A stretch of 6,861 bases of DNA from Synergistota bacterium (GCA_021161545.1 JAGHAJ010000224.1:1-6861), one strand, 5' to 3'. Counted from the stretch's first letter, positions 1 through 6,723 are shown. Numbers and translations are program-made. The notes: generated by a model not told the origin, from the sequence alone.

Positions 1-86
1 CTTTTAGAAGATATGATATCCATTGCCTTTTCCCTTTCTGCTCCTTCTAATTCTGGAGGCTGGTAGATATGTCCATACCTATCTAC
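1..86 (-). pseudogene. C-terminal fragment resembling a tyrosine recombinase (integrase), running off the left edge
   Basis: Read on the minus strand from 86 down to 1, this frame stays open for 28 codons and begins VDRYGHIYQ, followed by a charged helical stretch (ELEGAEREKAMDIISSK). The pattern 'xDRYGHI' followed by a Glu/Ala-rich helix is typical of the end of tyrosine recombinases, where the Tyr of this motif (here codon 77-75) is the DNA-cleaving nucleophile. An in-frame TAA lies immediately upstream at 89-87. No normal start precedes the motif, and the rest of a catalytic domain would have to lie where the polyferredoxin gene now starts. It therefore looks like a remnant rather than a full gene. 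The match rests on a short motif from memory and could be coincidence. Confidence 0.35.
63..86. repeat. 7-bp inverted repeat with 10-bp spacer
   Basis: GTAGATA (63-69) is mirrored by TATCTAC (80-86) around a 10-bp centre. It overlaps the putative recombinase tail and lies upstream of the candidate promoter at 106-134. It could be an operator, a recombination core-type site or chance. The sequence alone does not decide. Confidence 0.3.
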
Positions 87-105
87 TTATTTGGATGGTT
101 AACCC

Positions 106-134
106 TTGAAATCTGCTTAAAGGTAACGGATAAT
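106..134 (+). promoter_or_regulatory. Candidate sigma-70 promoter for the polyferredoxin gene
   Basis: TTGAAA (106-111) and GATAAT (129-134) are separated by 17 bp. Each hexamer matches the housekeeping consensus at 5 of 6 positions, and the spacing is ideal. Transcription would begin near 141 and leave a leader of about 100 nt before the ATG at 242. In an AT-rich intergenic region such matches also arise by chance, so this is a moderate call. Nothing else is evident between 135 and 225 apart from a weak 18-codon ORF. Confidence 0.45.
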
Positions 135-227
135 TAATACATAAAGTTTTCCTATGAAATACAATACAACTATTCGTCACAAACTGGATAAAACTCCCGT
201 CAGTAGTTAAAAAGAGCATTTGATTAG

Positions 228-234
228 AGGAGGT
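228..234 (+). promoter_or_regulatory. Strong Shine-Dalgarno site of the polyferredoxin gene
   Basis: AGGAGGT lies 7 nt before the ATG at 242. It is a near-perfect anti-16S match at ideal spacing and fixes the start codon of the following gene. Confidence 0.85.
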
Positions 235-241
235 CAGCAAG

Positions 242-1393
242 ATGGAGAAAAAAGCATATAACAGACTTGTAAGGACAATTAGATGGAGTTCAATGCTTGG
301 TGTGCTTGGACTTATAACAGTAAGCGCTTCCATGCATACGCTCACAGGAACAGTAAATCACAATGTCCATACAGTATGTCCTTTTGGAGGATTAGAATCC
401 CTTTATTCACTTATCCAATCCGGTACCCTTTTAAGGGGTATTGCTTACTCAAGCTTCGTAATACTGGCAGCAACAGTAGTAGTATCCATATTCCTCGGAA
501 GGAGCTTCTGCGGATGGATATGCCCTCTCGGAACATTACAGGAAATATTCAATGTAATCGGAAAAAAGATATTCAAAAAGAAAAGAGAGATACCAAGACA
601 TATCGACAGATGGCTCAAATATCTGAAATATATAATGCTGGTATTTACTATTGGGGTAACATGGGTTTATGGAGAATTAGTGATAAAGTCATTCGATCCA
701 TGGTCAAGTTACCTATCAATACTCGGGCTTGGAGGCGGAGGAGAACTAATTTATGTGGGAATTATCATACTCATAGCCCTACTACTGCTATCCATGGTGT
801 ACAATAGATTTTTTTGTAAATACCTCTGTCCACTGGGTGCATTCCTTGGGATTGTATCCCTCATAAGCCTGGTAAAGATCAGGCGCAACGAAAATACATG
901 TATAAACTGTGGAGTATGCAACATGGTGTGCCCTGTAGGGATAGATGTAATGCATCAGAAAACAACTGGAAACGCTGAGTGTATCAAGTGTCAACTGTGC
1001 ACTTTGAGCTGTCCCATAAAAGATACACTTGAAATAAGATTCAGCAGTAAAAGAAAGTTCAAGATACTTACTTATGGATTGGTTTCCATAGTTTTGTTTT
1101 TTGGTGTAATATTCGTCTCTTACACATTAGGCTACTTCAAAACACAACAGCCCAAACTCTCAGAAATCGCAACATCCTCAAAAGCATCCCCGGAGAGTAT
1201 AAGAGGTTCTGCTACACTAACGGAAATTTCGAAAGCATTTTCCATCCCCTTGGATAAACTCTACAAGGCGCTGAACCTCGACATGAAAAAAGTATCTCCC
1301 ACAACAAGGCTCAAAGACATAAAGAACAAGGTCAGCGGATTCGATGTGGAGAGGGTAAGAGAAGCAGTAAAAAGATTACTGGAGGTACACTAA
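242..1393 (+). CDS. NapH/MauN-type membrane polyferredoxin (4Fe-4S protein) with C-terminal helical extension
   Basis: This 383-residue integral membrane iron-sulfur protein is likely to pass electrons between a quinone or membrane donor and an acceptor outside or inside the membrane. Hydrophobic segments lie near residues 15-33, 66-86, 127-147, 167-187 and 274-296. Family Cys motifs occur in order: CPFGG (46-50), CGWICPLG (90-97) and CKYLCPLG (192-199). Two ferredoxin-type clusters follow, with ligands C220/C223/C226/C230 and C247/C250/C253/C257. This is the NapH/MauN/CcoG-like layout. After the last membrane span comes a Ser-rich linker and a compact domain (about 321-383) with the pattern TLTEISKAFSIPLDKLY and TRLKDI. 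I have seen this kind of tail on similar 4Fe-4S proteins, but its role is not established. The start has an excellent ribosome site. No NapG, NosR or periplasmic oxidase partner is visible nearby, so the physiological partner is unknown. The next gene has its own promoter, which suggests an independent unit. Confidence 0.88.
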   Translation: MEKKAYNRLVRTIRWSSMLGVLGLITVSASMHTLTGTVNHNVHTVCPFGGLESLYSLIQSGTLLRGIAYSSFVILAATVVVSIFLGRSFCGWICPLGTLQEIFNVIGKKIFKKKREIPRHIDRWLKYLKYIMLVFTIGVTWVYGELVIKSFDPWSSYLSILGLGGGGELIYVGIIILIALLLLSMVYNRFFCKYLCPLGAFLGIVSLISLVKIRRNENTCINCGVCNMVCPVGIDVMHQKTTGNAECIKCQLCTLSCPIKDTLEIRFSSKRKFKILTYGLVSIVLFFGVIFVSYTLGYFKTQQPKLSEIATSSKASPESIRGSATLTEISKAFSIPLDKLYKALNLDMKKVSPTTRLKDIKNKVSGFDVERVREAVKRLLEVH

Positions 1394-1398
1394 TACTT

Positions 1399-1426
1399 TT
1401 GACAATGTGGTTTATTCTGGTATAAT
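1399..1426 (+). promoter_or_regulatory. Near-ideal sigma-70 promoter of the DUF1175/alpha-2-macroglobulin operon
   Basis: TTGACA (1399-1404) is the exact -35 consensus and TATAAT (1421-1426) the exact -10 consensus. They are 16 bp apart, with an extended -10 TG at 1418-1419 (TGGTATAAT). Transcription should start near 1433 and leave a leader of about 25 nt. The promoter begins only 5 bp after the stop codon of the polyferredoxin gene, and no hairpin terminator is visible between them. Read-through from upstream is therefore also possible. The match predicts strong housekeeping-type expression unless a repressor acts here; I see no clear operator. Confidence 0.8.
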
Positions 1427-1444
1427 AGGGTTGTAGAGTTCTTT

Positions 1445-1451
1445 GAGGTGA
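1445..1451 (+). promoter_or_regulatory. Shine-Dalgarno site fixing a GTG start
   Basis: GAGGTGA ends 6 nt before the GTG at 1458. No ATG in this frame gives a signal peptide, so this site decides in favour of the GTG start of the DUF1175 gene. Confidence 0.7.
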
Positions 1452-1457
1452 GCCATA

Positions 1458-2198
1458 GTGAAGAGTATCAGTATATCTGTCTTTGTGCTTTTGATCCTTT
1501 TGCTTACTCCTCCAGTATCAACGGGAAGCAATAATGTCCCAGCACAAACAGCCTCTGATTTCAACCAGAACGGTTTCCCGGATGTTACAGAACTCTACAG
1601 CGAAAATGATGTAATAAGCTTTCGAAGGTGGTTCGTGAATGTGGCTGTAAGTCAATATTACCACACAAGTAGATTCTGGGATGAAAAAAACAGAGACTGT
1701 GCCGGTCTGGTAAGATTCTCATTCGTAGAGGCATTGATGAAGCATACCAACAAATGGTGCAGACACCAGGAGTTTATACTTTATCCAGACGTGCCAGATG
1801 TGAGAAAATACAATTATCCAGATGTTCCCATACTGGGAAAACGCGTCTTCAGGATAAAAGGGGGAATATATAAAGGGACACAGGATTTCAGCAAGTTTGC
1901 TACCGCAAGATTGCTCGTGGACTACAACATGCAATTTGTATCCCGTAACCTGAAAAAAGCCCAAATTGGTGACATACTTGCATTCTACCACCCTTCAAGA
2001 GATGTTCCATACCACCTGATGATATACGTAGGTACAATAGATGGAAAGCGATATGTAGTTTACCATACAGGTTCAAAAAAGTATGGGATGAGACTGATAA
2101 CCGTTGAAAATCTGAAAAGGCATCCAGATGCAAGCTGGCATCCCATACCTATAAACAAAGATTTTCTGGGGGTGTTCTCATGGAAAATTCTACATTAA
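1458..2198 (+). CDS. Exported DUF1175 (YfaT-like) protein with NlpC/P60-like cysteine peptidase signature
   Basis: This 246-residue protein starts at GTG. It has a Sec signal peptide (MKSIS, then a Val/Leu/Ile core to about residue 19), so it acts in the envelope or outside. The mature N-terminus carries DFNQNGFPDVTEL (34-46), which fits a calcium-binding EF-hand-like loop (D34, N36, N38, D42, E45). The block RDCAGLVRFSFVEAL (79-93) is the DUF1175 hallmark and resembles the NlpC/P60 'DCSGLV' nucleophile motif, with C81 as candidate nucleophile. GDILAF (171-176) with HLMIYVG (186-192) and VVYHTG (200-205) match the NlpC/P60 'GDL.fF ... HVGIY.G ... iHa' pattern, giving H186 and H203 as the other catalytic residues. 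Such enzymes usually cut peptidoglycan peptides. Family assignment is solid; peptidase activity is inferred. The gene overlaps the macroglobulin start by 19 bp, the same yfaT-yfaS order I recall from E. coli. Confidence 0.85.
   Translation: MKSISISVFVLLILLLTPPVSTGSNNVPAQTASDFNQNGFPDVTELYSENDVISFRRWFVNVAVSQYYHTSRFWDEKNRDCAGLVRFSFVEALMKHTNKWCRHQEFILYPDVPDVRKYNYPDVPILGKRVFRIKGGIYKGTQDFSKFATARLLVDYNMQFVSRNLKKAQIGDILAFYHPSRDVPYHLMIYVGTIDGKRYVVYHTGSKKYGMRLITVENLKRHPDASWHPIPINKDFLGVFSWKILH
2168..2174 (+). promoter_or_regulatory. Shine-Dalgarno site of the macroglobulin gene, inside the DUF1175 gene
   Basis: GGGGGTG ends 5 nt before the ATG at 2180. It lies within the last codons of the DUF1175 gene, so ribosomes finishing that gene can restart directly. 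This supports translational coupling and the choice of the overlapping start. Confidence 0.6.
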
Positions 2199-4114
2199 GG
2201 CGATGGTTAGTTGGCATATTGTTGCTTTTAATCGCAACTGGCATAGCCGTATCTACCGAAGCATATGCAAAGAAAGAATTGCTCTCCCTGTATGTAAGTT
2301 CTCCCGGAAATTTCTCAACAGCGCAAAGACCCTACTTTACAGTAAGCGTGAAAAACATTACACAACTGCGTGTCTACATCTATAAAATAAGAAATCCGAT
2401 AAAGTTCTTTTCATCTATGAAAGACCCGTCAAGGGTCCCGGAAGACGAGTTCACAGGCATCCCAAGTTCCATATACGAAACAGCAACCACACTGATGGAC
2501 AGAATGGAAGATGCATTCATAAAGTGGAGAAGAAGCTTCTTCAGCTACGAATTTAGAAAGAGTATCCTTAACATGATGCACATATTAGGTATAAAGGAAA
2601 AAAAACGGAAAAGGAGGAAAAAAAGCCCTGCAGAAATACAGAGAGAAAAACAAAGATATATCAAACGGTTCTTCTCAGGACAGAGCCTTGTATCCTCATG
2701 GAAGATAAACATAGGTAAAAAAGACAACAAGTGGCACTACAAAAGGGTGTTTCTTAGCACCAGAAGGAAGGGTGTTTACCTCGTAAAAATAGTAGCGGCA
2801 GGTAAAAGGGTTTACACAGTAATAGTAATATCCGATATAACGACTATATCAAAGACAGATTATCAGAAGTCTGTTTTCTTTATTGCAGATAAGTTCTCTG
2901 GCAAACCCATTGAGGGTGCTACTATGTACCTTCTAAAAAACAAAAAAGCACTTAGAACGGGCATATCTAACAGTAATGGCATAATCACATACCACTTTAA
3001 GGGTAGAAAAAACAGAACATTTCTTATAAAGAAGGGCAAAGATTATATACTGGTAAAGCCGTATGCATTTGAGTATGTCCCCTATGTGCTCTACTTTACA
3101 ACAGACAGACCCATATACAAGCCGGGAGATACTGTGTACCTAAAAGGCTTCATCAAAAGGATGTATGAAGGAGGCTATAGGACACCTACAAACATAAATA
3201 ACACCGTAAATGTGAAAATTATCGATGACGAAGGAACCGAAGTATTCAAAAAAGAGTATAAGCTGGATAATATGGGTGGTTTCAACGGTACACTACACCT
3301 CCCAAAAGAAATTCTACCGGGTTACTACATGGTAAAAATAAAATACAGAGGATACACTTTTTACAATTACCTATACGTAAAATTTTATGAGAAACCACTA
3401 TATAGAATTACAGTTAATCTACCCCGAAAGAAAGTCATACAGGGAAACAAAATACCGGTAAACATAAATGTTGGCTTCTACTTCGGAAAACCTGTTGTAA
3501 ACGCAAAAGTAGAATGCAGAATATACGAAAGTAGATACAGTGCACCTTGGTGGAGCAAAGAAGCATACGGGTGGATATACGCCAACTACTACAGTGCACC
3601 CCAAAAGCTACTCGGCATTGTAAAGGGAAAGACCGACAAAAAAGGAAACTTCCACATACAGATAAAGACAGACAAGAAACCATACAACCGCACCTACGTC
3701 TTGCAGATTTCAGCAAGGGATACACACGGCGTAATAGCAAACAAAACCGCCACTGTACAGGTGTATCAGAGCAACACAATAGTAGATATAAAACCAGAAA
3801 GGTTCATATTTGAAAGCACAGAAGATGCAAAAATCCATCTAAAGGCAGTAAACTTAAATGGCACACCGGTGGGTACACAGGCAGAAGTCTTTCTCTACCA
3901 GTACTACTGGCTGAAAAAAGGCAAAAAGTGGGTAATAAATAAAGAACTTGTGCTGGCTGAAAACCAATACATCGATAGTCAAAAAGGTCTTACCATAAGA
4001 TACAAGGGACTCAAAGCAGGTTCATACCTCATCATAGTAAAAAGCATCTCGAAGACAGGCAAAGTAAGTTATCAAGGGACTCTTTCTATGTATCCGAAGG
4101 TACTCTACCTGTAA
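2180..4114 (+). CDS. Bacterial alpha-2-macroglobulin (YfaS type), N-terminal part before a frameshift
   Basis: This is the N-terminal 644 codons of a large periplasmic protease-trap protein. It starts with a Sec signal peptide (basic start, Leu/Ile core at 9-23, likely cleavage after AYA at 28-30). There is no Cys lipobox, so it is probably soluble rather than a lipoprotein. Residues 31-220 hold the first macroglobulin-like region, interrupted by a helical insert with a very basic cluster, KEKKRKRRKKS (139-149). The diagnostic MG2 motif TDRPIYKPGDTVYLKG lies at 308-323, followed by further beta-sandwich MG domains to about 630. The pattern is coherent up to KTGKVSYQG (625-633). The last 11 residues before the TAA at 4112-4114 do not fit the fold and are out-of-frame read-through. 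The true continuation is the +1-frame sequence from about 4078 onward. Without repair, this would make a truncated protein lacking the bait and thioester domains. Confidence 0.85.
   Translation: MENSTLRRWLVGILLLLIATGIAVSTEAYAKKELLSLYVSSPGNFSTAQRPYFTVSVKNITQLRVYIYKIRNPIKFFSSMKDPSRVPEDEFTGIPSSIYETATTLMDRMEDAFIKWRRSFFSYEFRKSILNMMHILGIKEKKRKRRKKSPAEIQREKQRYIKRFFSGQSLVSSWKINIGKKDNKWHYKRVFLSTRRKGVYLVKIVAAGKRVYTVIVISDITTISKTDYQKSVFFIADKFSGKPIEGATMYLLKNKKALRTGISNSNGIITYHFKGRKNRTFLIKKGKDYILVKPYAFEYVPYVLYFTTDRPIYKPGDTVYLKGFIKRMYEGGYRTPTNINNTVNVKIIDDEGTEVFKKEYKLDNMGGFNGTLHLPKEILPGYYMVKIKYRGYTFYNYLYVKFYEKPLYRITVNLPRKKVIQGNKIPVNINVGFYFGKPVVNAKVECRIYESRYSAPWWSKEAYGWIYANYYSAPQKLLGIVKGKTDKKGNFHIQIKTDKKPYNRTYVLQISARDTHGVIANKTATVQVYQSNTIVDIKPERFIFESTEDAKIHLKAVNLNGTPVGTQAEVFLYQYYWLKKGKKWVINKELVLAENQYIDSQKGLTIRYKGLKAGSYLIIVKSISKTGKVSYQGTLSMYPKVLYL
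4060..4114 (+). other. Frameshift junction inside the alpha-2-macroglobulin gene
   Basis: Up to about 4078 the coding pattern lies in the frame of the ATG at 2180. From about 4079 it continues in the frame that ends at 6723 (SFYVSEGTLPVRTGG, then TDKRLYHPNEIAHVY). The downstream frame is open back to 3979, so the two frames overlap across 3979-4114. Adding one G to the GGG run at 4076-4078 turns the text into VSYQGDSFYVSEG and yields a single 1514-residue protein. I see no canonical X-XXY-YYZ slippery heptamer in the correct phase here. A lost base (a mutation or an assembly error) is more likely than programmed -1 frameshifting. Confidence 0.8.
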
Positions 4115-6723
4115 GAACCGGTGGAATAAAGCTCATAACAGACAAAAGACTGTATCATCCGAACGAGATTGCCCATGTGTATGCATCCTTGCCATCAGAT
4201 GCAAGATATGTATTTATAAGTATGGATGGGCAGAAACTGATGGGGTACAGAGTAAGGGAAGTTCTGAATAACTCACTAAGGATAGACATACCCATAAAAA
4301 GGAGCTACATAACAGGATTGTCTCTTTATATGTTCTATGTGAGCAACGGAAGGATACACTCTGCTTCTGTTCCTATAAGAGTCCTACACACAGAAGAATT
4401 TCTCTCCATATCCATAAAGCCAAACAAGAAAAAGTATTTACCGGGAGAAAATGCAACATTTACTATCACAGTAAGAGACTACAAAGGAAAGGCTGTTGAA
4501 GGAGAGTTTTATGTATCCATAGTAGACAAAGCCATATACGCTATAAGTACAGACTTCAACAGTATCATTAAAACATTCTACGGACCATCTTACAACTATA
4601 TCTCAACAAGTTACCCACTCGGCTGGTTCTACAACTCTTTCTCGCTCTTAAAATACCTGAAGAGCATGAAACCAAAAGAAGTAATATTTGCTCAGGAAAA
4701 AGGAGGAAAAGGAAACGGATTTTATATAAGAAAGCGGTTCAAGGATACTGCTGCGTGGTTTGGAGCTGTAAAAACAGACAAAAATGGAAAGATAGTGTTA
4801 CATGTAAAGATGCCAGACGACCTGACCGCATGGGTAATAAAAGTAGAAGGTGTGGGAAAGAATGGTTTGGTTGGAGAAAAGAAAAGCGAAGTGGTTACAT
4901 CAAAAGATGTAATGGTAAACATACCTCTATCTCCGATAATGTATAAAGGAGATAAAGCCATAATAGATGTAAGTGTATCGAACTTCACTAATTCCAAGCA
5001 CCGTTTCAATGTAGAAGTCACAAGCAATGGGTTTAAGGTCAAAAGTAGTGGAGAAACTGCAATAAATGTACCAGCTGGAGCAACCACTCCCACACATTGG
5101 ACCATAAATGCAGTAAAGGTAGGTAAATATTCTATCACTGCAAAGGCAACATCTGGAGAACTATTTGACGGTGTGCAAAGAAGCGTAGATATAGAATTAC
5201 CATACGGGAAGAGCACAGCCCTCCTAAATGGTATGATAACAAAAGAAAAAAGGACAGTGCCAATAAAATTCTCTCTAAAAGGCTCTCTCTACAATCACAA
5301 TAGCATACTCGTGTCATTGAGTAGCAGTTTGTTTGGTAGCATCGTAGATGGATTCAACTACCTCGATACATTTCCATACGACTGTAACGAACAGGTAGCC
5401 AGCTTCCTGTTTGCAACGCTAACTGGTGGAAATTACCTACCAGAAGTTGTAAAGAAAAGATACTGGAAGATAAGAAGAGCCTTAAATCAACTCGAGGAGA
5501 ATCAATTAGAAGAAGGTGGGTGGGGATGGTGGCAAAACTCAGAAGAATCTCCTTATCTAACAGCTTACATATTGCATGTGTTACACATCGCCCGCCAACA
5601 TACAGCATACAGAAAACTCGTCCGTTCATACGTATTGGAAGAAGGTTTAAGCCGCATAAAGAAACTCATTGAGAGATACTCCAACGACCTCTCAGCAAAG
5701 GATAAAGCCATGATACTCTTTACCTTAAGCGAATTTAAAGGAAACAAAAAGTTCCTGAAAACAGCAAAAGCAATGGCAAAGAGTGCAGATATGCTATGCG
5801 GGTCACTCCTTGCCATGGCAATCAATAACTGGAAAGCGCACACATTCGCAAAAAGTCTGCTAAAGAAGATCGGTAAAACACACACATTCAAAGACACATA
5901 CCATGAACTCGTAGGTAAAGCACTTTACGGAATAGCCATACTAAATATAGAACACAGCAATAAAGAGGCACTTCCCATAATAAACGAAATCCTGCAAGAA
6001 AAGAAAGGCATGGGATGGTTCTCTACTCAGGATACTGCATGGATAATATCCTTACTATCTACATATCAAAAGATGTTCGGAATAAAAGAAAAGAAATGTA
6101 GAGTGAGACTCAAGATAAATGGCAAAGAAATACTATCCCAATACACATCACACATAAGCAGAACTCTTAAAAATATACCACTAAAGGATACAAACAAAAT
6201 TCTCATAGAGAAAGAAAAAGGTATGCCACTATTCTACAGTATACGTATAAAATACACAGACAACAGTTCAGTTAGGTCAATAAACCACGGCATATCTGTG
6301 AAAAGGACATTTTACGATCTCATCCCTGTAGAGCTGAAAGGTAACATAATGTATATGAAGTCGGAGACTGACAAGGATGAAATAGAGAAAGGAAAACCTT
6401 TATTGGTTGTACTTACTATAGATGGCAATACAACCAAAGGAGACTATATAGTTGCAGAGTTCAGACTTCCAGCAGGATTTGAGCCTTTACCCATGGATGC
6501 TTACCCATTGATTACCTTGAAAGAGTATAGTGGATGGACTACAAGAAAGTGGAACAAGATTGTTGCATTCGCATATGTTGGAAAGAAGAAACCACTTAAA
6601 CTCGCATTTATCGTCAGGCCCACACTAAGAGGAGAACTTTCAGTCCCACCCACAGAAGTTTACCGTATGTATTTACCAGAAGTAATGGGAAGAACAGATT
6701 ATGATAGGATCACCGTTAAGTAA
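4081..6723 (+). CDS. Bacterial alpha-2-macroglobulin (YfaS type), C-terminal part with thioester
   Basis: This is the remaining ~880 residues of the macroglobulin, numbered here as in the frame-restored 1514-residue protein. A new MG domain opens with TDKRLYHPNE (654-663). A flexible stretch at about 801-849, ending in a Gly/Lys-rich run, precedes the A2M/ANA-type motif RKRFKDTAAWFG (851-862) and PDDLTAWVIK, and is the best bait-region candidate. The thioester motif CNEQ (C1069-Q1072, bases 5383-5394) would form the internal Cys-Gln bond that covalently captures proteases. The helical thioester domain follows, with GGWGWW, YLTAYILHVL and STQDTAWIISLL. A C-terminal MG/receptor-like domain has FRLPAGFEPLP and the family-typical ending VPPTEVYRMYLPEVMGRT. 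The only in-frame start near the break is a GTG at 4177, which sits in mid-strand and lacks a good ribosome site. Independent translation is therefore unlikely. Confidence 0.87.
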   Translation, partial: SFYVSEGTLPVRTGGIKLITDKRLYHPNEIAHVYASLPSDARYVFISMDGQKLMGYRVREVLNNSLRIDIPIKRSYITGLSLYMFYVSNGRIHSASVPIRVLHTEEFLSISIKPNKKKYLPGENATFTITVRDYKGKAVEGEFYVSIVDKAIYAISTDFNSIIKTFYGPSYNYISTSYPLGWFYNSFSLLKYLKSMKPKEVIFAQEKGGKGNGFYIRKRFKDTAAWFGAVKTDKNGKIVLHVKMPDDLTAWVIKVEGVGKNGLVGEKKSEVVTSKDVMVNIPLSPIMYKGDKAIIDVSVSNFTNSKHRFNVEVTSNGFKVKSSGETAINVPAGATTPTHWTINAVKVGKYSITAKATSGELFDGVQRSVDIELPYGKSTALLNGMITKEKRTVPIKFSLKGSLYNHNSILVSLSSSLFGSIVDGFNYLDTFPYDCNEQVASFLFATLTGGNYLPEVVKKRYWKIRRALNQLEENQLEEGGWGWWQNSEESPYLTAYILHVLHIARQHTAYRKLVRSYVLEEGLSRIKKLIERYSNDLSAKDKAMILFTLSEFKGNKKFLKTAKAMAKSADMLCGSLLAMAINNWKAHTFAKSLLKKIGKTHTFKDTYHELVGKALYGIAILNIEHSNKEALPIINEILQEKKGMGWFSTQDTAWIISLLSTYQKMFGIKEKKCRVRLKINGKEILSQYTSHISRTLKNIPLKDTNKILIEKEKGMPLFYSIRIKYTDNSSVRSINHGISVKRTFYDLIPVELKGNIMYMKSETDKDEIEKGKPLLVVLTIDGNTTKGDYIVAEFRLPAGFEPLPMDAYPLITLKEYSGWTTRKWNKIVAFAYVGKKKPLKLAFIVRPTLRGELSVPPTEVYRMYLPEVMGRTDYDRITVK

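Noticed and set aside
154-210. An 18-codon ORF (MKYNTTIRHKLDKTPVSS) upstream of the polyferredoxin gene that could be a leader peptide.
   Set aside because: It has no good ribosome site, no runs of a regulatory amino acid and no attenuator-like hairpins after it; such ORFs are expected by chance.
79-345. An 88-codon minus-strand ORF across the intergenic region and the polyferredoxin start.
   Set aside because: It overlaps about 100 bp of a well-supported gene on the other strand, has no recognisable motif and no ribosome site.
1405-1425. A six-codon ORF after GGAGGT at 1381-1386, at the end of the polyferredoxin gene.
   Set aside because: The spacing from the purine run to the ATG is too long, and the segment is the promoter spacer.
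3979-4114. Programmed -1 ribosomal frameshifting as the explanation of the split macroglobulin.
   Set aside because: The only A-rich slip candidates in the right phase (near 3982 and 4039) would skip well-patterned macroglobulin sequence. No canonical heptamer or clear stimulatory stem-loop is seen at the junction itself.
4722-5216. A 164-codon minus-strand ORF inside the macroglobulin gene.
   Set aside because: It lies opposite the A2M/ANA-type and following MG domains, whose coding signal is clear, and has low-complexity composition typical of antisense reading.
4177-6723. The downstream macroglobulin half as an independent gene starting at GTG 4177.
   Set aside because: The start falls within a beta strand of an MG domain whose first part is encoded just upstream in the same frame. 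There is no signal peptide and no convincing ribosome site.
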